A stretch of DNA of 64,000 bases from Adenophora triphylla var. japonica (taxonomy: Eukaryota > Streptophyta > Magnoliopsida > Asterales > Campanulaceae), in assembly GCA_022495995.1 (NCBI GenBank), contig JAFEMH010000927.1:1-64000 (forward strand), in the 5' to 3' direction. The notes under the pieces are model-generated. The model worked only from the letters and a program-made list of their open reading frames with translations, did not search any database and had not been told where the DNA came from. Both the position numbers and the translations under genes were made by a program. Positions 1 to 10,935 of this stretch are shown here, one piece after another. The stretch's first letter is position 1. Each line of letters begins with the position of its first letter.

Positions 1-785
1 GTGTGGGGAGATGAGCCTCGGCCGCTCGAAAACCCACATTGACAAGAGGCTGAGGGTGCCGCGTTCCATATGCCGCAGGCCCTCCGGCTGAGTCGATCCA
101 TCCCATGACCATGTGTACTGCCCGTGCGAACGGGAACTATGTCTCTCTCTCCACACTGCCAGAGTCGGATCTCAGAGTCGGTGTGGTACCTCGAGAGCCC
201 CGCATCTAAATCTAACAAGCTCCCTAGAACGTGAAACCGAGAACATACCCCGTCGTACTCACTGTAAAGGGGTACGGGGAAATCATAATCGGCATAAAAA
301 TGTCCATGGGCATGGATAGGTCAAATAGCTCCAGGATGCGATACAACCAATCGGGCTATCTGGGCCGGGTCAACAAAGGACGGAGTCAAGAATCCAGGAT
401 CGATCACACTGCTCGGGGTGAAATCTGAAAAATTGGCCCATTGCTCGGCTGAGAGTCGCCGAGATCTCGGGAAGAAGACTGCATCTCTACAGATCGGCTC
501 CTCCCAGTCGGTGCCGTCTAACTCCTCAATGGTGGGCGTGAGATCATTACTACGAGAGGGTAAAAGACATGCCTCTCGCAATCCCGGTGATCACTGGATG
601 CAGGCCTGAGAAGGTTCCAATCGGCCAACCGCCCACTCCGGCTTTAATGCCCGTGATGCATCACAACGGCCATATCGGCCGTCGACGATCCTCCTATTGT
701 TGTTGCGTAATGATGGCGGGTCGATTTATGAAATCAGTAATGAAATTGACGTCTTTGGTCTTAGATCTTGTCGTCATAATGTTCC
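1..785 (-). pseudogene. DUF7745-like antisense protein of element H, decayed and cut by the window edge
   Basis: The minus-strand translation aligns through several frames with the near-intact copy at 55179-56393. Recognisable pieces are SYNDLTPTIEELDG-like text (about 540-580), the stretch RDAVFFPRSRR and the segment DPAQIARLVVSHP near 330-360. The start is placed near 785 because the context matches the ATG at 55179. DUF7745 is a plant domain of unknown function, common in retrotransposon-associated proteins. Several stops and frameshifts interrupt it, so no product is expected. The C-terminal half lies outside the window. Confidence 0.6.
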
Positions 786-1452
786 ATTTGGGCCAAAGAC
801 CAAATCTTGGGGCTAATTTTTTAAGGTGGAAGGCACAGTTTGAAGCCTGCTCTTGAACCGCTATTTGGAATGAGCTGGAGTTTACTGAGTCCGCGCTTTT
901 ATAAGAAGTCTTTGAGGGCATTCTTGACCAAGAAACCTCGTCTCCAGGTGACTCTCTTTGTCGTGCGAACATCAAAGGCTCCATGAAGTCCTGTGCTCGG
1001 ACGACATGGAAGAGTTCCATCGGGAAGTTTACCCGGCGATTTGCAAGCTGCAAAGCAACCTCAGCGACCCGATGCTTGCTCGAAAAACCCACCCGAACTC
1101 GTCCCCGAAAACTTACCATAAAATCATGCCTAAACACTCCCCTTGCTCATCAAACCCACGGGGAGAGGATCCGGCACATTCAACACAACCCACGAGACAC
1201 ATAAATGTCACCCAATGCGTACAAAAACCGCAAAAACACCCAATCACACCAAAAGCCACCATTTCAGGTGCCTTTCTTGGGACGAACTCATGCCATATGA
1301 GCTCACAAATATATAAATAAACAAACATTGTATTTGTCAAGTACAAAAACAATAAAATACTTGTTCTATACAATCCAAAAGAACAAAGAGTGCATGCATT
1401 TCTCCTCTCTCCCTAAAAAGAGTCAAAGCATGGCAAAAGCGGACCGTCGTGA
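786..1452 (-). promoter_or_regulatory. H intergenic region with decayed paired palindromes upstream of the DUF7745-like pseudogene
   Basis: This spacer between the two antisense genes is homologous to 54534-55178 of element G. On the minus strand it contains two degenerate copies of the H/G palindrome TGTCGTACGACA: one within 991-1006 (CTGTGCTCGGACGACA on plus) and one within 958-971 (TTGTCGTGCGAACA on plus). In G the same positions carry TGTCGTCCGACA and a perfect TGTCGTACGACA. No other gene is visible here. Confidence 0.55.
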
Positions 1453-3760
1453 TCACTCCGACTCGGAGTCGTCACCGGAATCATCCTCCTCGCCCTCCTC
1501 GGAGCCGTAGTCATCACGGCTGCCACCTCCTCCTCGGAGCCGCTCTGCTCACTGGCCGTCGCCGCCACCCTCCGGCACCTCATGGATCTCACCATCTGAA
1601 TCATCATCCTCATACTGCGCCCAAAGTGGGGCTCGGCATAGTACCCATGCCACTCGGGCATGGTAGTGAAAAGGGCCGGTAGGGATCATCCTCGCCATCA
1701 TCACCATCGGGTGAGGCCTGGCTGGACCCGCCCGCCTTGTGAGCCCGGAAGGAGCCAAAGCCGGCCTAGGCCTCTTCTTCGGAGGCACAACGTCACCGAG
1801 CGAGAGCTACACCTCCCCTTCCGGTGCTCGCGCTCCTCTGAAACTCGCGCGGGCATCTTCGCGGCACCGATGGCGCACTTCGCCCACCGTCCTGAACGTC
1901 TTGGCTAGAACCTGTTCAATGAAAACAGAAAAGCGGATCATAAGCAATTCAATGCATAAAGTAAAGCGGTTAAAAGCTTGAACGAATCAGAAAAGAAAAG
2001 ATTGCTCACAGAAGTGGTCCCGCGGGGAAGCCGTAGATGAGGATGTGTCTCAGACAGGTCAAAAGAAGAATGGCGGATGACACCCCCAGCCTCATACTCA
2101 AAAAAGCGGGGAGGTGCCGGTATCTGCATCCCCGCTGCCCTCCTGGCAGCCATCACCTGAGGAGTCACCAATCGGGCGAAGACGAGCTGGGCATCTTCCC
2201 CACCATCGAAAGCTCAGCGGCATCAATGCCGGTCATGCGGCCGGCTAGGAGTCGGGGCAAGGCCGGAAATGCCATATCACCTAAGCGGGGAGGATCATGA
2301 GGGGACGCGGGAGACGGCACCATGACCATCTTTGCTGCGAGACTCTCTCCCCAAATACGGGGCATCTCCCTCCCGGGCCAATGGCCTCCTCGTCCTGGTC
2401 ACCGGGCGGCGGCACCAATCAAATCCTCGCCATACCTGCCCAGGCCATGCCAAGGAAATGTCTCAACCCAACGGGGTACCCCTCAAAGCAATCATAATGT
2501 CATAGTAGCAGGTCGTCTTACGGGGCTTCACCCGTCCACCTTCCGGCTCTCCCTCGCCCCAAAAGTCCAACGGCGAATAGCAGGGAACAGATCTGCCGCA
2601 ATCCTCTCAGGCACAGTCCAGGCATAACAGCCGAACACCTCATAAGCCCACACCTGAAATCAAAAGACAGAAAGCTTTCAGTGTGCAGCAACAATAAAAA
2701 AATGATGACAGAAAAGTCAAATGCGGTAGTCAAGTTGCAAAAAAGCAAAGGGCATACCTCCAGCACAGTCTGATATAAGTCCAAAGAGGTCACACTGCCT
2801 CTGCTCACCTCATCCAGGCCTCTATACACCTGGGCCAAACCAGCCTCTCCCCATGAAAAAGTGGACACCTGGCTCCAATCTCTAAGAGGCTCCAACAGAA
2901 GGGTCAATGCCGTCGTAGAGGCATTACAAAACAGGGTGTCAGACAATCCGGCCCAAACAAAGGCTCTAGCCAACTGCTCAGCTGTAACGGTAGCAGCATC
3001 CTCAGCAAAAAGACGGCACTGATGAGTCAATGCAGAGTGCAAGTCCGCCAATGGAACCCCATTGCCCTTCAGGCGAAGGGTCAGTCCAGTCAAAGCCCTA
3101 ATGGCGTCCGTGCTCGGCACGCGGGGTCCTCAGAGAAGATGGGCCTATCTGTGAACTGCAAACCAGTGATAGCAGCGAAGTCATAAGGGGTGATGGTTGA
3201 CTCCCCCCAAGATAGATGGAAAGTGTGGGTAGAGTCCCACCAGAACTGTCTGAAATCCCGCACAAGCTCCACGCTCCTCGGCGTGTCTCCAAAACCTCCA
3301 ACAGCGGTAAAGAATGGTCCAAGACCCGGCGGCGAAGACCGACCCGTGGGACTACCCGAGCCAGTCAGAAGAGCCAGGAAGAAGACCCCAGATGGTCGCA
3401 ATCGCCTCAGGGGACCCTTTGGTCCGTAAAGTCTGCAGGTAAGCACAACACAGGTATCAAAAGCATACTCATCACAATAGGTGCATTCATGTGCATTTTT
3501 CAAAAAATCACCAAATTCTTTCAAAAAGAAGAAAAACAGAAAAAGAAAAAAATCTTTTCAAAATAATGCATTCCATGCCAAGCATGCAATTCCTTTTTGG
3601 GTGCGATTTCCTCCAATTTCAATCTCAAACCCTAGAAATCAAATTTCAAAAAAGGGTTAATCTTTCAAAAATACTTACCCCCTTCGGCTCCGTGGTGGAA
3701 GTATGAAAGTCGAGGCCCGGGTAGAGGCCATTCCCCTCCGGAACAGTCGATCTCGGGTAT
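1453..3760 (-). pseudogene. Plant mobile domain (PMD) antisense gene of element H, intron-containing pseudogene
   Basis: Comparison with G and B gives the exon structure on the minus strand: a last exon 1911-1453, an exon 2653-2010, an exon 3432-2758 and a short first exon ending near 3678. The introns (2654-2757 of 104 bp, 1912-2009 of 98 bp, and about 3433-3678) have GT/AG borders at the same places as in G. The PMD signature FWWDSTHTFHLSWGE followed by DFAAITGL is clear near 3170-3250. The C-terminus is acidic and ends in DSESE as in G. Frameshifts, for example near 3115 and in the last exon, disable it. PMD proteins include host factors such as MAIN and MAIL1 as well as transposon-borne copies; the role here is unknown. 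Confidence 0.75.
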
Positions 3761-3959
3761 AAACGCCCATCTTTTGCGGGGTGACTCCCCACCAAAAACA
3801 GTCAAATTCGCGGGTGACTCCCAAAGAAAAAAGTCAAATCTTCGCGGGTGACTTCCCAAAGAAAAAACAGTCAAATTCGCGGGTGACTCCCAAAGAAAAA
3901 AGTCAAATCTTCGTGGGGTGACTCCCCACCAAAAATAGTCAAATTCGCGGGTGACTCCC
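3760..3959 (+). repeat. Tandem repeat array of element H, left half
   Basis: Degenerate units of about 33-37 bp with the core GGTGACTCCC then AAGAAAAAAGTCAAAT repeat head to tail, alternating with a variant containing CCCCACCAAAAA. The array is interrupted by insertion of element A and continues at 18699-18945. It lies between the PMD gene and the 3' LTR, where A and B carry arrays of unrelated sequence. Confidence 0.8.
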
Positions 3960-4961
3960 TGTAGCGTTGTGAGGAAAAAGAGGGTGTTTTTATCCTTTTT
4001 CTTCGTTTTGAGTCGCCACCTATATTATTCGATTGGAGAAAATAGGAAAACCATTTTTGAAAGAGATTTGGGTTCGGGGCTTAGGTTATGAAATGGGTAA
4101 GTCAAGGAGCATCCATTTCACCCAATCCAGAGATCGGTCTTGCTAAAGAAAAGAGAGGTTTTCAAAAAGAAGAGGAAAACAAAATTTAAATATTGTAAAC
4201 AAAGGTCCATTTAACGGGGTTAAACGGAATGTAGGATCGATTGCTTCGAGACCGTCTCCATGATTTGGAGAGGCTCTAGGCCGATCCTAGATTCTATGGA
4301 CTTATACCACTCTAACAATCAATTAGAAGGGAATTTAGGGGTTACCTTACGTGAGGTGATTTGGGCAGAGTTTCGACTCAAGTTTAGAATCGACTCTTGA
4401 CACGGACAGAGCTCGCCTCGATCCTTGACTTGGAACTTGATGTTTGTTTATCAACAAGGTTGACAAACAAACTATTAGGTGAGTTTTTTTAGGGTGATTT
4501 TGTAGGATTCTTTCAAGGAGAGAAACCAACAAAATGTGTGTGTTGTGAAAATTCCTGGACCTCTTGAACCTTGGAAGTCACCAAGTATTTATAGGGGTTG
4601 GGGAAGTGTTGAAGATGAGATCAAACACTTCAAGATGGTTCCAGACTCCAAATTCTATTAGTTGGCCGGAGAGATAAAGTTTTATCCCGAAAAGAGGTTG
4701 AAATCGACGAGGGAACTATCGTCTGCAATCTGCAGAGGGGGGATATCTCGCGCGAGACATGCCATCTCGCGGCGAGATATTGCTCCTGTGGACAGTTTTG
4801 TCCTTTCCTCGTTATCTCGTATGCAGTTTAGTCCCAAACTAACGGTGGTTAGTCAAAACTTAACGAAACATAACGAAATGGTGGATTTCTACCTCTTAAC
4901 TCAAAGTGAGACTTAGAGTGGTATAAGTATGTTCTGATGTGTTCAGAATGGGGTGTCTACA
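3960..4961 (-). repeat. 3' LTR of element A
   Basis: It is nearly identical to 17692-18698, starting TGTAGCG and ending GTCTACA on plus. Read on the minus strand, it has a TATA box (plus-strand TATTTATA at 4586-4593) and, upstream of it, the paired palindromes at 4744-4759 and 4764-4780. The two LTRs differ mostly in the DNA flanking these palindromes, while the palindromes themselves are almost unchanged. Confidence 0.93.
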
Positions 4962-4975
4962 GAGCCCCTCGGCGA
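4962..4975 (-). other. Polypurine tract of element A
   Basis: On the minus strand the bases just before the 3' LTR read CGCCGAGGGGCTC. The same bases precede the 3' LTR of element H at 19148-19160. This position is where plus-strand DNA synthesis is primed in LTR retrotransposons. Confidence 0.65.
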
Positions 4976-5050
4976 CATGTCTTATGAAAGAAGAAGTGTC
5001 GTCGATAGAAAATACATCATTCTGAACATCGGGATGGTCGTGCCGCCGGC

Positions 5051-5091
5051 GCCTACGTATCTCTAAGAGAGAATCGGACCAAACGTAGTTC
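5051..5091 (-). other. Conserved GAACTACG ... TACGTAGG inverted-repeat motif (A, near the 3' LTR)
   Basis: On the minus strand it reads CGAACTACG, a CGATTC-containing loop, then ATACGTAGGC. The same arrangement occurs at 10774-10832 and 17215-17263 in this element and in B, G and H, always on the pol-sense strand. CTACG and CGTAG can pair. Function unknown. Confidence 0.6.
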
Positions 5092-5319
5092 GACTCCAAA
5101 ACACGAAAAGGCTGCTTTAGGTATTTTGAAAATCATTTGAAAATCACAGAGATTTTGTTTTTGAAAAGGTAAATTCATACTGAGGAATCAAATCATGACC
5201 CAATTCAGAATATACCTGCCTATCTGAAGATTCGCACATGCGGGCTCCGAACTTTGTGGAAATATGTTAGAAAACAGAGGCTTACCTGACCGGTCCTCTG
5301 AGTCCTGTCGATTTTGTGA

Positions 5320-5815
5320 CGATTCGCCTTTCTGGGCTCCGAATCGGGCTTTTTGTTGTTGGGGATGACGATTCACCTGTTTGGGCGTTGATCGGGCTTT
5401 TGGTTCGACGATCCACCTGTCTGGGCGTTGGACCAGGCTTTTCGACGATGATCCACCCTGTTTTAGCATTGGACCGGGCTTTTCGATGACGATCCACCTG
5501 TTTGGGCATTGGACCGAGCTTTTGGTTTGATGATCCACTGTTTGGGCATTGGACCGAGCTTTTGGTTTGACGATCCACTGTTTGGACGTTGGACCGAGCT
5601 TTTCTGACGACGATCCACCTGTTTTGGCGTTGGACCGGGCTTTTCTGATGACGATCCACCTGTTTGGGCGTTGGACCGAGCTTTTGGTTTGACGATCCAC
5701 CTGTTTGGGCGTTAAACCGAGCTTTTGGTTTAACGATCCACCTGTTTAGGCATTGGACCGAGCTTTTGGTTTGACGATCCACCTGTTTGGGTGTTGGACC
5801 GAGCTTTTCTTTCTT
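5320..5815 (+). repeat. Tandem array of element A, about 12 units of 40-41 bp
   Basis: Units begin GACGATCCACCTGTTTGGGC and continue with GTTGGACCGAGCTTTT plus a variable tail; starts fall near 5407, 5447, 5487, 5528, 5568, 5608, 5649, 5690, 5731 and 5772. Two overlapping minus-strand reading frames stay open across it only because the units lack stops; I do not regard them as genes. It lies between the PMD promoter and the 3' LTR. Confidence 0.9.
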
Positions 5816-6074
5816 TTCTTTGATGATTCACCTTTACGGGCTCGAATCATGTGGGATTGAGTTGATCTTTGGACCACTCGGTTTCGGAGCGGCGGTGCCA
5901 TACGGGCGATCGTGCGCATGTCACGTTTGGCTCGTTCCATGACTTGCGGTGCTTAGGTTTTCCACGTTTCCCTGCTAGTTTATCATTTCCAAGGGTAAAT
6001 GTGTCAAAATTTTGAATTTTGACATTGCGTAGACGCTTATTGTCGAGGACAATTTGGTCACTTTCCAGAAGGTA

Positions 6075-6131
6075 TATCTCGCGGCGAGATAAGGTATATC
6101 GCGCGAGACTTGTACTGTCGGGGCATATAAA
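6075..6131 (+). promoter_or_regulatory. Paired palindromes and TATA box of the element A PMD gene
   Basis: TATCTCGCGGCGAGATA (6075-6091) and TATATCGCGCGAGACT (6095-6110) are followed by a TATA box (ATATAAACA, about 6125-6133), some 150 bp upstream of the PMD start codon. They match the palindrome pair in this element's LTRs and in front of its DUF7745-like gene. Confidence 0.7.
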
Positions 6132-6278
6132 CAGCAGCTCTTGCTCATTTTGAAAACATCCCTCTCAAAATTTCTCTCCCTAGCTCGAGCCAAGGTCCTT
6201 TTCTCCGTGATTTTTCGTGGATTTGCTTGGTATTTCTTCCTCCCAATCACTTTCCAATCCTTTCTCCCTCCATAATCC

Positions 6279-8540
6279 ATGGCTCAAGAACAAAGGAATC
6301 CGATTTTGGGGAGCTATTTGCTAGGGAAGGATTACCCTCGCGATGATTTTACTTTTGATAGGCATGCGCACATCTCTACCGCTGTTCGGGAGGGCTTGGT
6401 AAGAGCTTCTTTCTCAACTCTTTGATTCTTGCATTGCATTGAGCATGAATTCCCTTTCCCTTGAATTCAAAATTTCATCAATGGCTTTTGTTCTTGTTCA
6501 TGCCTAGAACTAGGTTCCTTCTTGCATGCGTTAATTTTGTGCATTTCTTTGGATGATTGTTGTTGCATTGCGTGCGTATGAGCCTCCTACATATCATGGA
6601 TTGTAGGAGAGGTTGATTCGGATCACGAATGACACCCTTGGGCAAGCTTTTCTTGTACGCACGCCAAGTGTTTGATGAAATGCCTCAATGAAAAATTTCT
6701 TCTATTTCATTGGTTTTTTGACATGGAATGATTTCTAATACTGCCCTCTCTGCTTTTCCTCTGTTTTGCAGTCGTATAAGTCAACAAAAAATTGCCGAGG
6801 GAGCCCGAAAATGGCTAAGGAGGTGTGGGACAAGATCAAGGACCTTGATGGCTTTCGGGATAGGGTGGCCTAAACGGGTCTTTTGACTTTTGTTGACAAT
6901 CTCCGGGGAATAAGGCGGACTCCCCAAGTTCTCCAGGCTATTCGGGAGAGGTGGTGGGCCACTACCCACACCGTTCATTTGCGCTTCGGGAAGCAACGAT
7001 GACTCAGGCCCGATTTTACGGCTATCACGGGGTTAGAGTTCATTGGCGATCCCTGCCGAAGTTTTCGGGTTATAAGCTGCGAGTCCCAGTTGCGTGGAGC
7101 GGTTGATTGGTTTCCCCCTAACAAGGTCAAGGGGTTTCTTCTTGAGTTGACACCCCTCCGACGTCAAATTGAGGAGTATCTTTGAGAAGCCAAATGCGAT
7201 CAGCGATCGGCGGCGAGGGGTGCCCTATGGTATATTCTTTACGAGACCATTTTTGCGAACCATTCTTCTACGGCCCGTCTTTCTACATTACGTTTGTTGG
7301 TGAACCTGGATGAGGTGAGCGGATATGATTGGGGCTCGGCGGGGCTGGCCTACGCTACCACGCCATGGATGAGGCGTGCGGGAACACCAAGGATTCCCTG
7401 TCGGGGTATTCTTATGCACAGGAGGTATGCCTTTTGATTACATTTTACGCTCTCCCGTCTGCATGCTACTGTCCGTGTTTCATGCTTGAATTTGATACTG
7501 TTTTCTTTGTGCGAGATATGGGGCTATCTTTGTCCTCGGGCTGTATAGATTTGAGTTGGAAGTCGGGCCCCTTTGTTCCCGGATATCGGGAGGTGGAGCC
7601 ACTCGAATCGGACCGTTGATGAGGAGGAGAACCGGGGATTGGACCACGACGGTGGCGGAGGCGCGGGCTATGTTGGATACCTTCGAGTATGAGAGGCTAG
7701 GCCTTTATCCACCTGGACCACTGTTGGAGCGGGAGGTGCATCATGCTTGGGATGCTCTTTGCGATGCGAGAGGATCTTGCGACATCTTTGGAGGAGATAC
7801 CATGTATCTTGGTGAGCGGAGTCTTCTACAGCGTAGGCGGGGTAGCCTTCCATATAGCGTGCCGGCGGATCGCCGAGGGCGATGTATCCCACCCGCTCCA
7901 TTCCGGAGGATGATTATGCAGGTCTTTGGTGGGTGATACGGCGACGGCTTGCGTGATCCCCGTGGCTTCTTATGCGGAGTTTACGCCTCGGTGATGGGTC
8001 CCCTCACGGTGGGGGATGGCGATCACATGCTCGTGGCTCCGCTCTGCCACGCTTCGGGTTCCTCGGCCCCCAGCACTTCCTCCCGAGGCTGGTTCTCTGC
8101 CGTTTGCCCCGGATTTTGGTCCTCTGAGCTACACGTACATGATGGGGAGCATGCCAATGGTGGGGCACATCCCGACTCTGGATCAGATTCCCGAGGGCTA
8201 CCGCCTTCCGCCGGATGTCTCCTCGATAAGTTTACGTTTGTGTCGTCTCTCGTATTCGTCCATATAAGTGTATATGTCCAGACTTCTTACGAGCATTTTC
8301 TTTTTCTTTTGTTGTTAGAGTCACTCTGTCCGCGGCCGATTACAACCGTGGCGCGACAGATGGCGGGGCGATGGCTGTTGTCGGACTGTCCGAGAGGCAT
8401 TTCACAAGGCTTCTTTGGCGGCCTCGTCAGTTGCCTCGGCGGTGACCCCTACTTGCGGAGCCAAGAGATCGAGGAGGGATGGCAGCCCCCGTGGCGGTGA
8501 TGGCGGAGGTGCCGGCGGCTCAGGCGATTTGATAGCGTGA
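6279..8540 (+). pseudogene. PMD antisense gene of element A, multi-exon pseudogene
   Basis: The inferred structure is exon 1 6279-6398 (40 codons, starts MAQEQRNP), exon 2 6607-6654 (16 codons), exon 3 6772-7424, then an intron 7425-7515 at the position conserved in B, G and H, and later exons to about 8540. The borders are GT/AG. The PMD signature RERWWATTHTVHLRFG followed by DFTAITGLEF lies near 6940-7040. Stops, for example soon after the first domain segment near 6872, and frameshifts break it. Introns survive because they are antisense to the retrotransposition RNA. The exon edges in the last third are uncertain. Confidence 0.72.
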
Positions 8541-8880
8541 TCCCCTCCCTTTCTCTTTATTTGATTTCTGATGATTTGTATATATTGGCCGGGTGGGCCC
8601 AGACAAATTTTCTTTTCTTTTGGTACCTGTTAGGAACAAGTAGGTAGCACAAAACAATGGTTTTTCTTAACCCCTAATCCTAGGTCTAATTAGTTAATTA
8701 ATTTTCTCGACTTTCCGTGCTTTCGGAAATGGAATGGAATGGCCGCTAGGCCACAATTTGAGCTCCCATCTTGGTGTTTCTTGCATGTTATGAGCTGTAC
8801 ACACGGGTTTTCGAGACTTGCTTTGTCAAGTCGGGGCTAGATTGTTGTTTGAGCAAGCTGTTCTTTGTTTGCCGTAGGGA
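8541..8880 (+). other. Spacer between PMD and DUF7745-like genes of element A
   Basis: This is the 3' flank of the PMD gene and the upstream flank of the next gene. It is AT-rich near 8570-8720. I see no coding signal before the palindrome pair at 8881. Confidence 0.6.
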
Positions 8881-8977
8881 TATCTCGCGCGAGATAAGGT
8901 GTCTCGCACGAGACACGCTAATCGAGCGAGAGATCTCTTCTTTTGAATAGGATTTTGTCGGTTTTCCCTATAAAATC
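8881..8977 (+). promoter_or_regulatory. Paired palindromes and TATA box of the element A DUF7745-like gene
   Basis: A perfect 16-bp palindrome TATCTCGCGCGAGATA (8881-8896) is followed by TGTCTCGCACGAGACA (8900-8915) and a TATA box CTATAAAATC (about 8968-8977). The start codon is near 9077, so spacing resembles that of the PMD gene. Confidence 0.72.
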
Positions 8978-9076
8978 GCCACGTAGTCCGGCCGAGATAC
9001 CTCATTCTATCCTTACAAACTCTAGAGATATCTTGTTAGGGCGAAACTCTTGTCTTTTTCTTCAACCCTACGATCC

Positions 9077-10582
9077 ATGGCTTCGAGGAGATTGCCCAGC
9101 GTCCATGATTGTCGATGATTTTTCCCTGTCATCTGAAGTGATTGCATCTTTCAAGCAAGCATCAAGGGATTTTGTGAGGTCGTTTCGCAACCGATCTCGC
9201 AATAAGTTTATTGCAGAATTAGGATTCAGAATCCTTTTTACCTTGAAGAACCTCCAACCGGATTGGAATCTCTTGCAGGGTGCTGTTCGATTTTGGGATC
9301 CCTCTATTCATCTTTTCAATTTTTCTTTGAATGAGATGGTGCCTACTGTGGAGGAATTCGCCATTATCTTGGATATGCCTCTGACTGGCGAGATCGCCGT
9401 TCCTAAGTATAACAGGAATCATTCGAGGCTTTGAATGAATTGTTAGGGATCCCCCTTGATACTTGCTATGAGTTGGTTCACCGCAAGTGGGTTGATTGCT
9501 CTTCTTTTCCGGGACGCTTCAGCGGTGATTCAGATGATGACGCTTTTCATGTCTATAAACGGAACTTTTTGGCTCTTTTTCTTTTCGGAGATGTTCTATT
9601 TACATGTAAGGATGGCTTGGTCGACTCCCAACTTGTGGAAATTGTTCTGCAGGCTAGAAAACGTTCTAGGAACATTATTCCGCTAATCTTGGGTGAGACC
9701 CTGCATGGTCTTGACGAGCTGCATAGGACCGGTGTCATGACTCAAGGGAGTCCTCTTCTGTTGACTATTTGGCTTAGGGAGCATCTCAAGTTTGTGGGTC
9801 CCCCATTGGAATATTCCCCTTTCACATATCATACGCGAAAGTTATTGATCAAGGATCTTTCGGCGGATGAATGGTGAGTTGATTGCGAAGGCGAAGCTAG
9901 CGACATTCTTTGGTGTCCACCTTATTGGAGGTTGAACAAGTATGTTGCCAATACCAAGGGTTTTGACGGGGTTGTTCTTCCGGGTTTGCGCGATTCCTCC
10001 TTTTATTTCCCCAAGCGGGTGCTCCGTCGGCTCGGTCGCGGCGGGACACTTATTTTTCGAAGGAGCTTCTCGCGAAGTGTCTCATATTGGTGTAGAGTTT
10101 GCGCGGGTGCTAGCTCAAGCATGGGGTGAAGGAACTAGTCGGGATCGAGTCGAACCTTCGGACTTTTAATGCAAGTATCTTCTTGTACGATAAGTACTTG
10201 GATTGGTTCCTTCATACCGGTCACCCGAGTGCGAGAGAAGATTGATGATCTGCGGCTTTCGCTGCTAGGAGATTCTTTTGTAGCTAGCGGTATTTTGCGA
10301 AGGAGCGAGGCTCGGTCGATCACGCTAACGTGCGGCGATCCAACTCAGGATTTTCTCGATGGGGATTGGTACGAGAGGCGAAGCAAGGGGATGCCTGAAA
10401 AGACGCAAGCTTTAGATAGGCCCGATGTCTTCAATAGGCTCTCAGGATCTGTTTTTGATCGTCTTGACTCTGTTTTTGATCGCCTCGAGGGATGCTCTGC
10501 TTTGCGGGGCTCAAAGCGCAAGGAGGATCACGACGACGGTGGAGATCATGTTCGCCGGCCTACCAAGTCAATGAAAGGCTAG
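9077..10582 (+). pseudogene. DUF7745-like antisense gene of element A, frameshifted
   Basis: Two overlapping frames (to 9434, then 9431-9877) and further pieces to 10582 carry the family hallmarks: RFWDPSIHLFNFSLNEM then PTVEEF in the N-terminal part, KRSRNIIPLILGETLHGL in the middle, GSPLLLTIWLREHL, and FYFPKRVLRRLG near 10000. These fit DUF7745 proteins, whose biochemical role is unknown. The C-terminus is basic (SKRKEDHDDGG then RRPTKSMKG), which could favour nuclear entry. The gene is convergent with pol. At least three frameshifts make it non-functional as read. The start at 9077 is chosen by distance from the TATA box and is uncertain. Confidence 0.75.
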
Positions 10583-10773
10583 ATCTTTAGGAGTATCAAG
10601 AGATTGCTTTGATAGATCAATTGTTTTGCTTTTATTAGTATTTTTTTTTTCGAGATTGTTAGCTTAGCAAATTAGTCGTTGTGGTTAGGATTTCCCTTTT
10701 GTCATTAATGAAAATGCATTTGATTAATAAAGGACAAAAGTAGATTCATTTATTTGATTAGACCGAACCCGAA

Positions 10774-10832
10774 GGCTGCCTACGTTCCTCTTTTACAGCA
10801 ATTAAATAAGAGGCACAGGTCTAACGTAGTTC
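10774..10832 (-). other. Conserved GAACTACG ... ACGTAGGCAGCC motif (A, downstream of pol)
   Basis: On minus it reads GAACTACG, a variable loop, AACGTAGGCAGCC, then GGTTCGGTCTAA. B (26815-26871) and G (56996-57054) keep both stem halves and the trailing GGTTCGGTCTAA, although their loops differ. Confidence 0.65.
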
Positions 10833-10873
10833 ATTTTTGAAAAAAGGACAAAATACGACTCCGTGCCGAGGGG

Positions 10874-10890
10874 TAATCTCGCGCGAGATA
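10874..10890. promoter_or_regulatory. Single copy of the element A palindrome
   Basis: TAATCTCGCGCGAGATA keeps the perfect core ATCTCGCGCGAGAT. Unlike the other six sites in A, it is not obviously paired. It lies between the convergent gene ends. Confidence 0.6.
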
Positions 10891-10935
10891 AGCCTCCCTC
10901 TTTTTTTTTTTTTTTTATGCACACCCTTTCTTTTG

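Larger units (their letters stand above)
1..3959 (+). mobile_element. Element H, left part (Tat-type Ty3/gypsy, plus-oriented, truncated by the window edge)
   Basis: This is the 3' internal part of a plus-oriented retrotransposon whose gag-pol would lie left of base 1. It holds the antisense cassette on the minus strand (DUF7745-like, then PMD) and the start of a tandem array. It resumes at 18699 after the insertion of element A, which duplicated CTCCC (3955-3959 and 18699-18703). Orientation is inferred from the polypurine tract and 3' LTR at 19148 onward and from the cassette being antisense to pol in A, B and G. Many stops and frameshifts make this an old copy. Confidence 0.8.

Noticed and set aside
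5188..5782. Two overlapping minus-strand frames of about 170 codons that could pass for a repetitive Lys/Gln/Ser-rich protein.
   Set aside because: They follow a 40-41 bp tandem array lacking stops in several frames; no homologous frame is kept in B or H, whose arrays differ.
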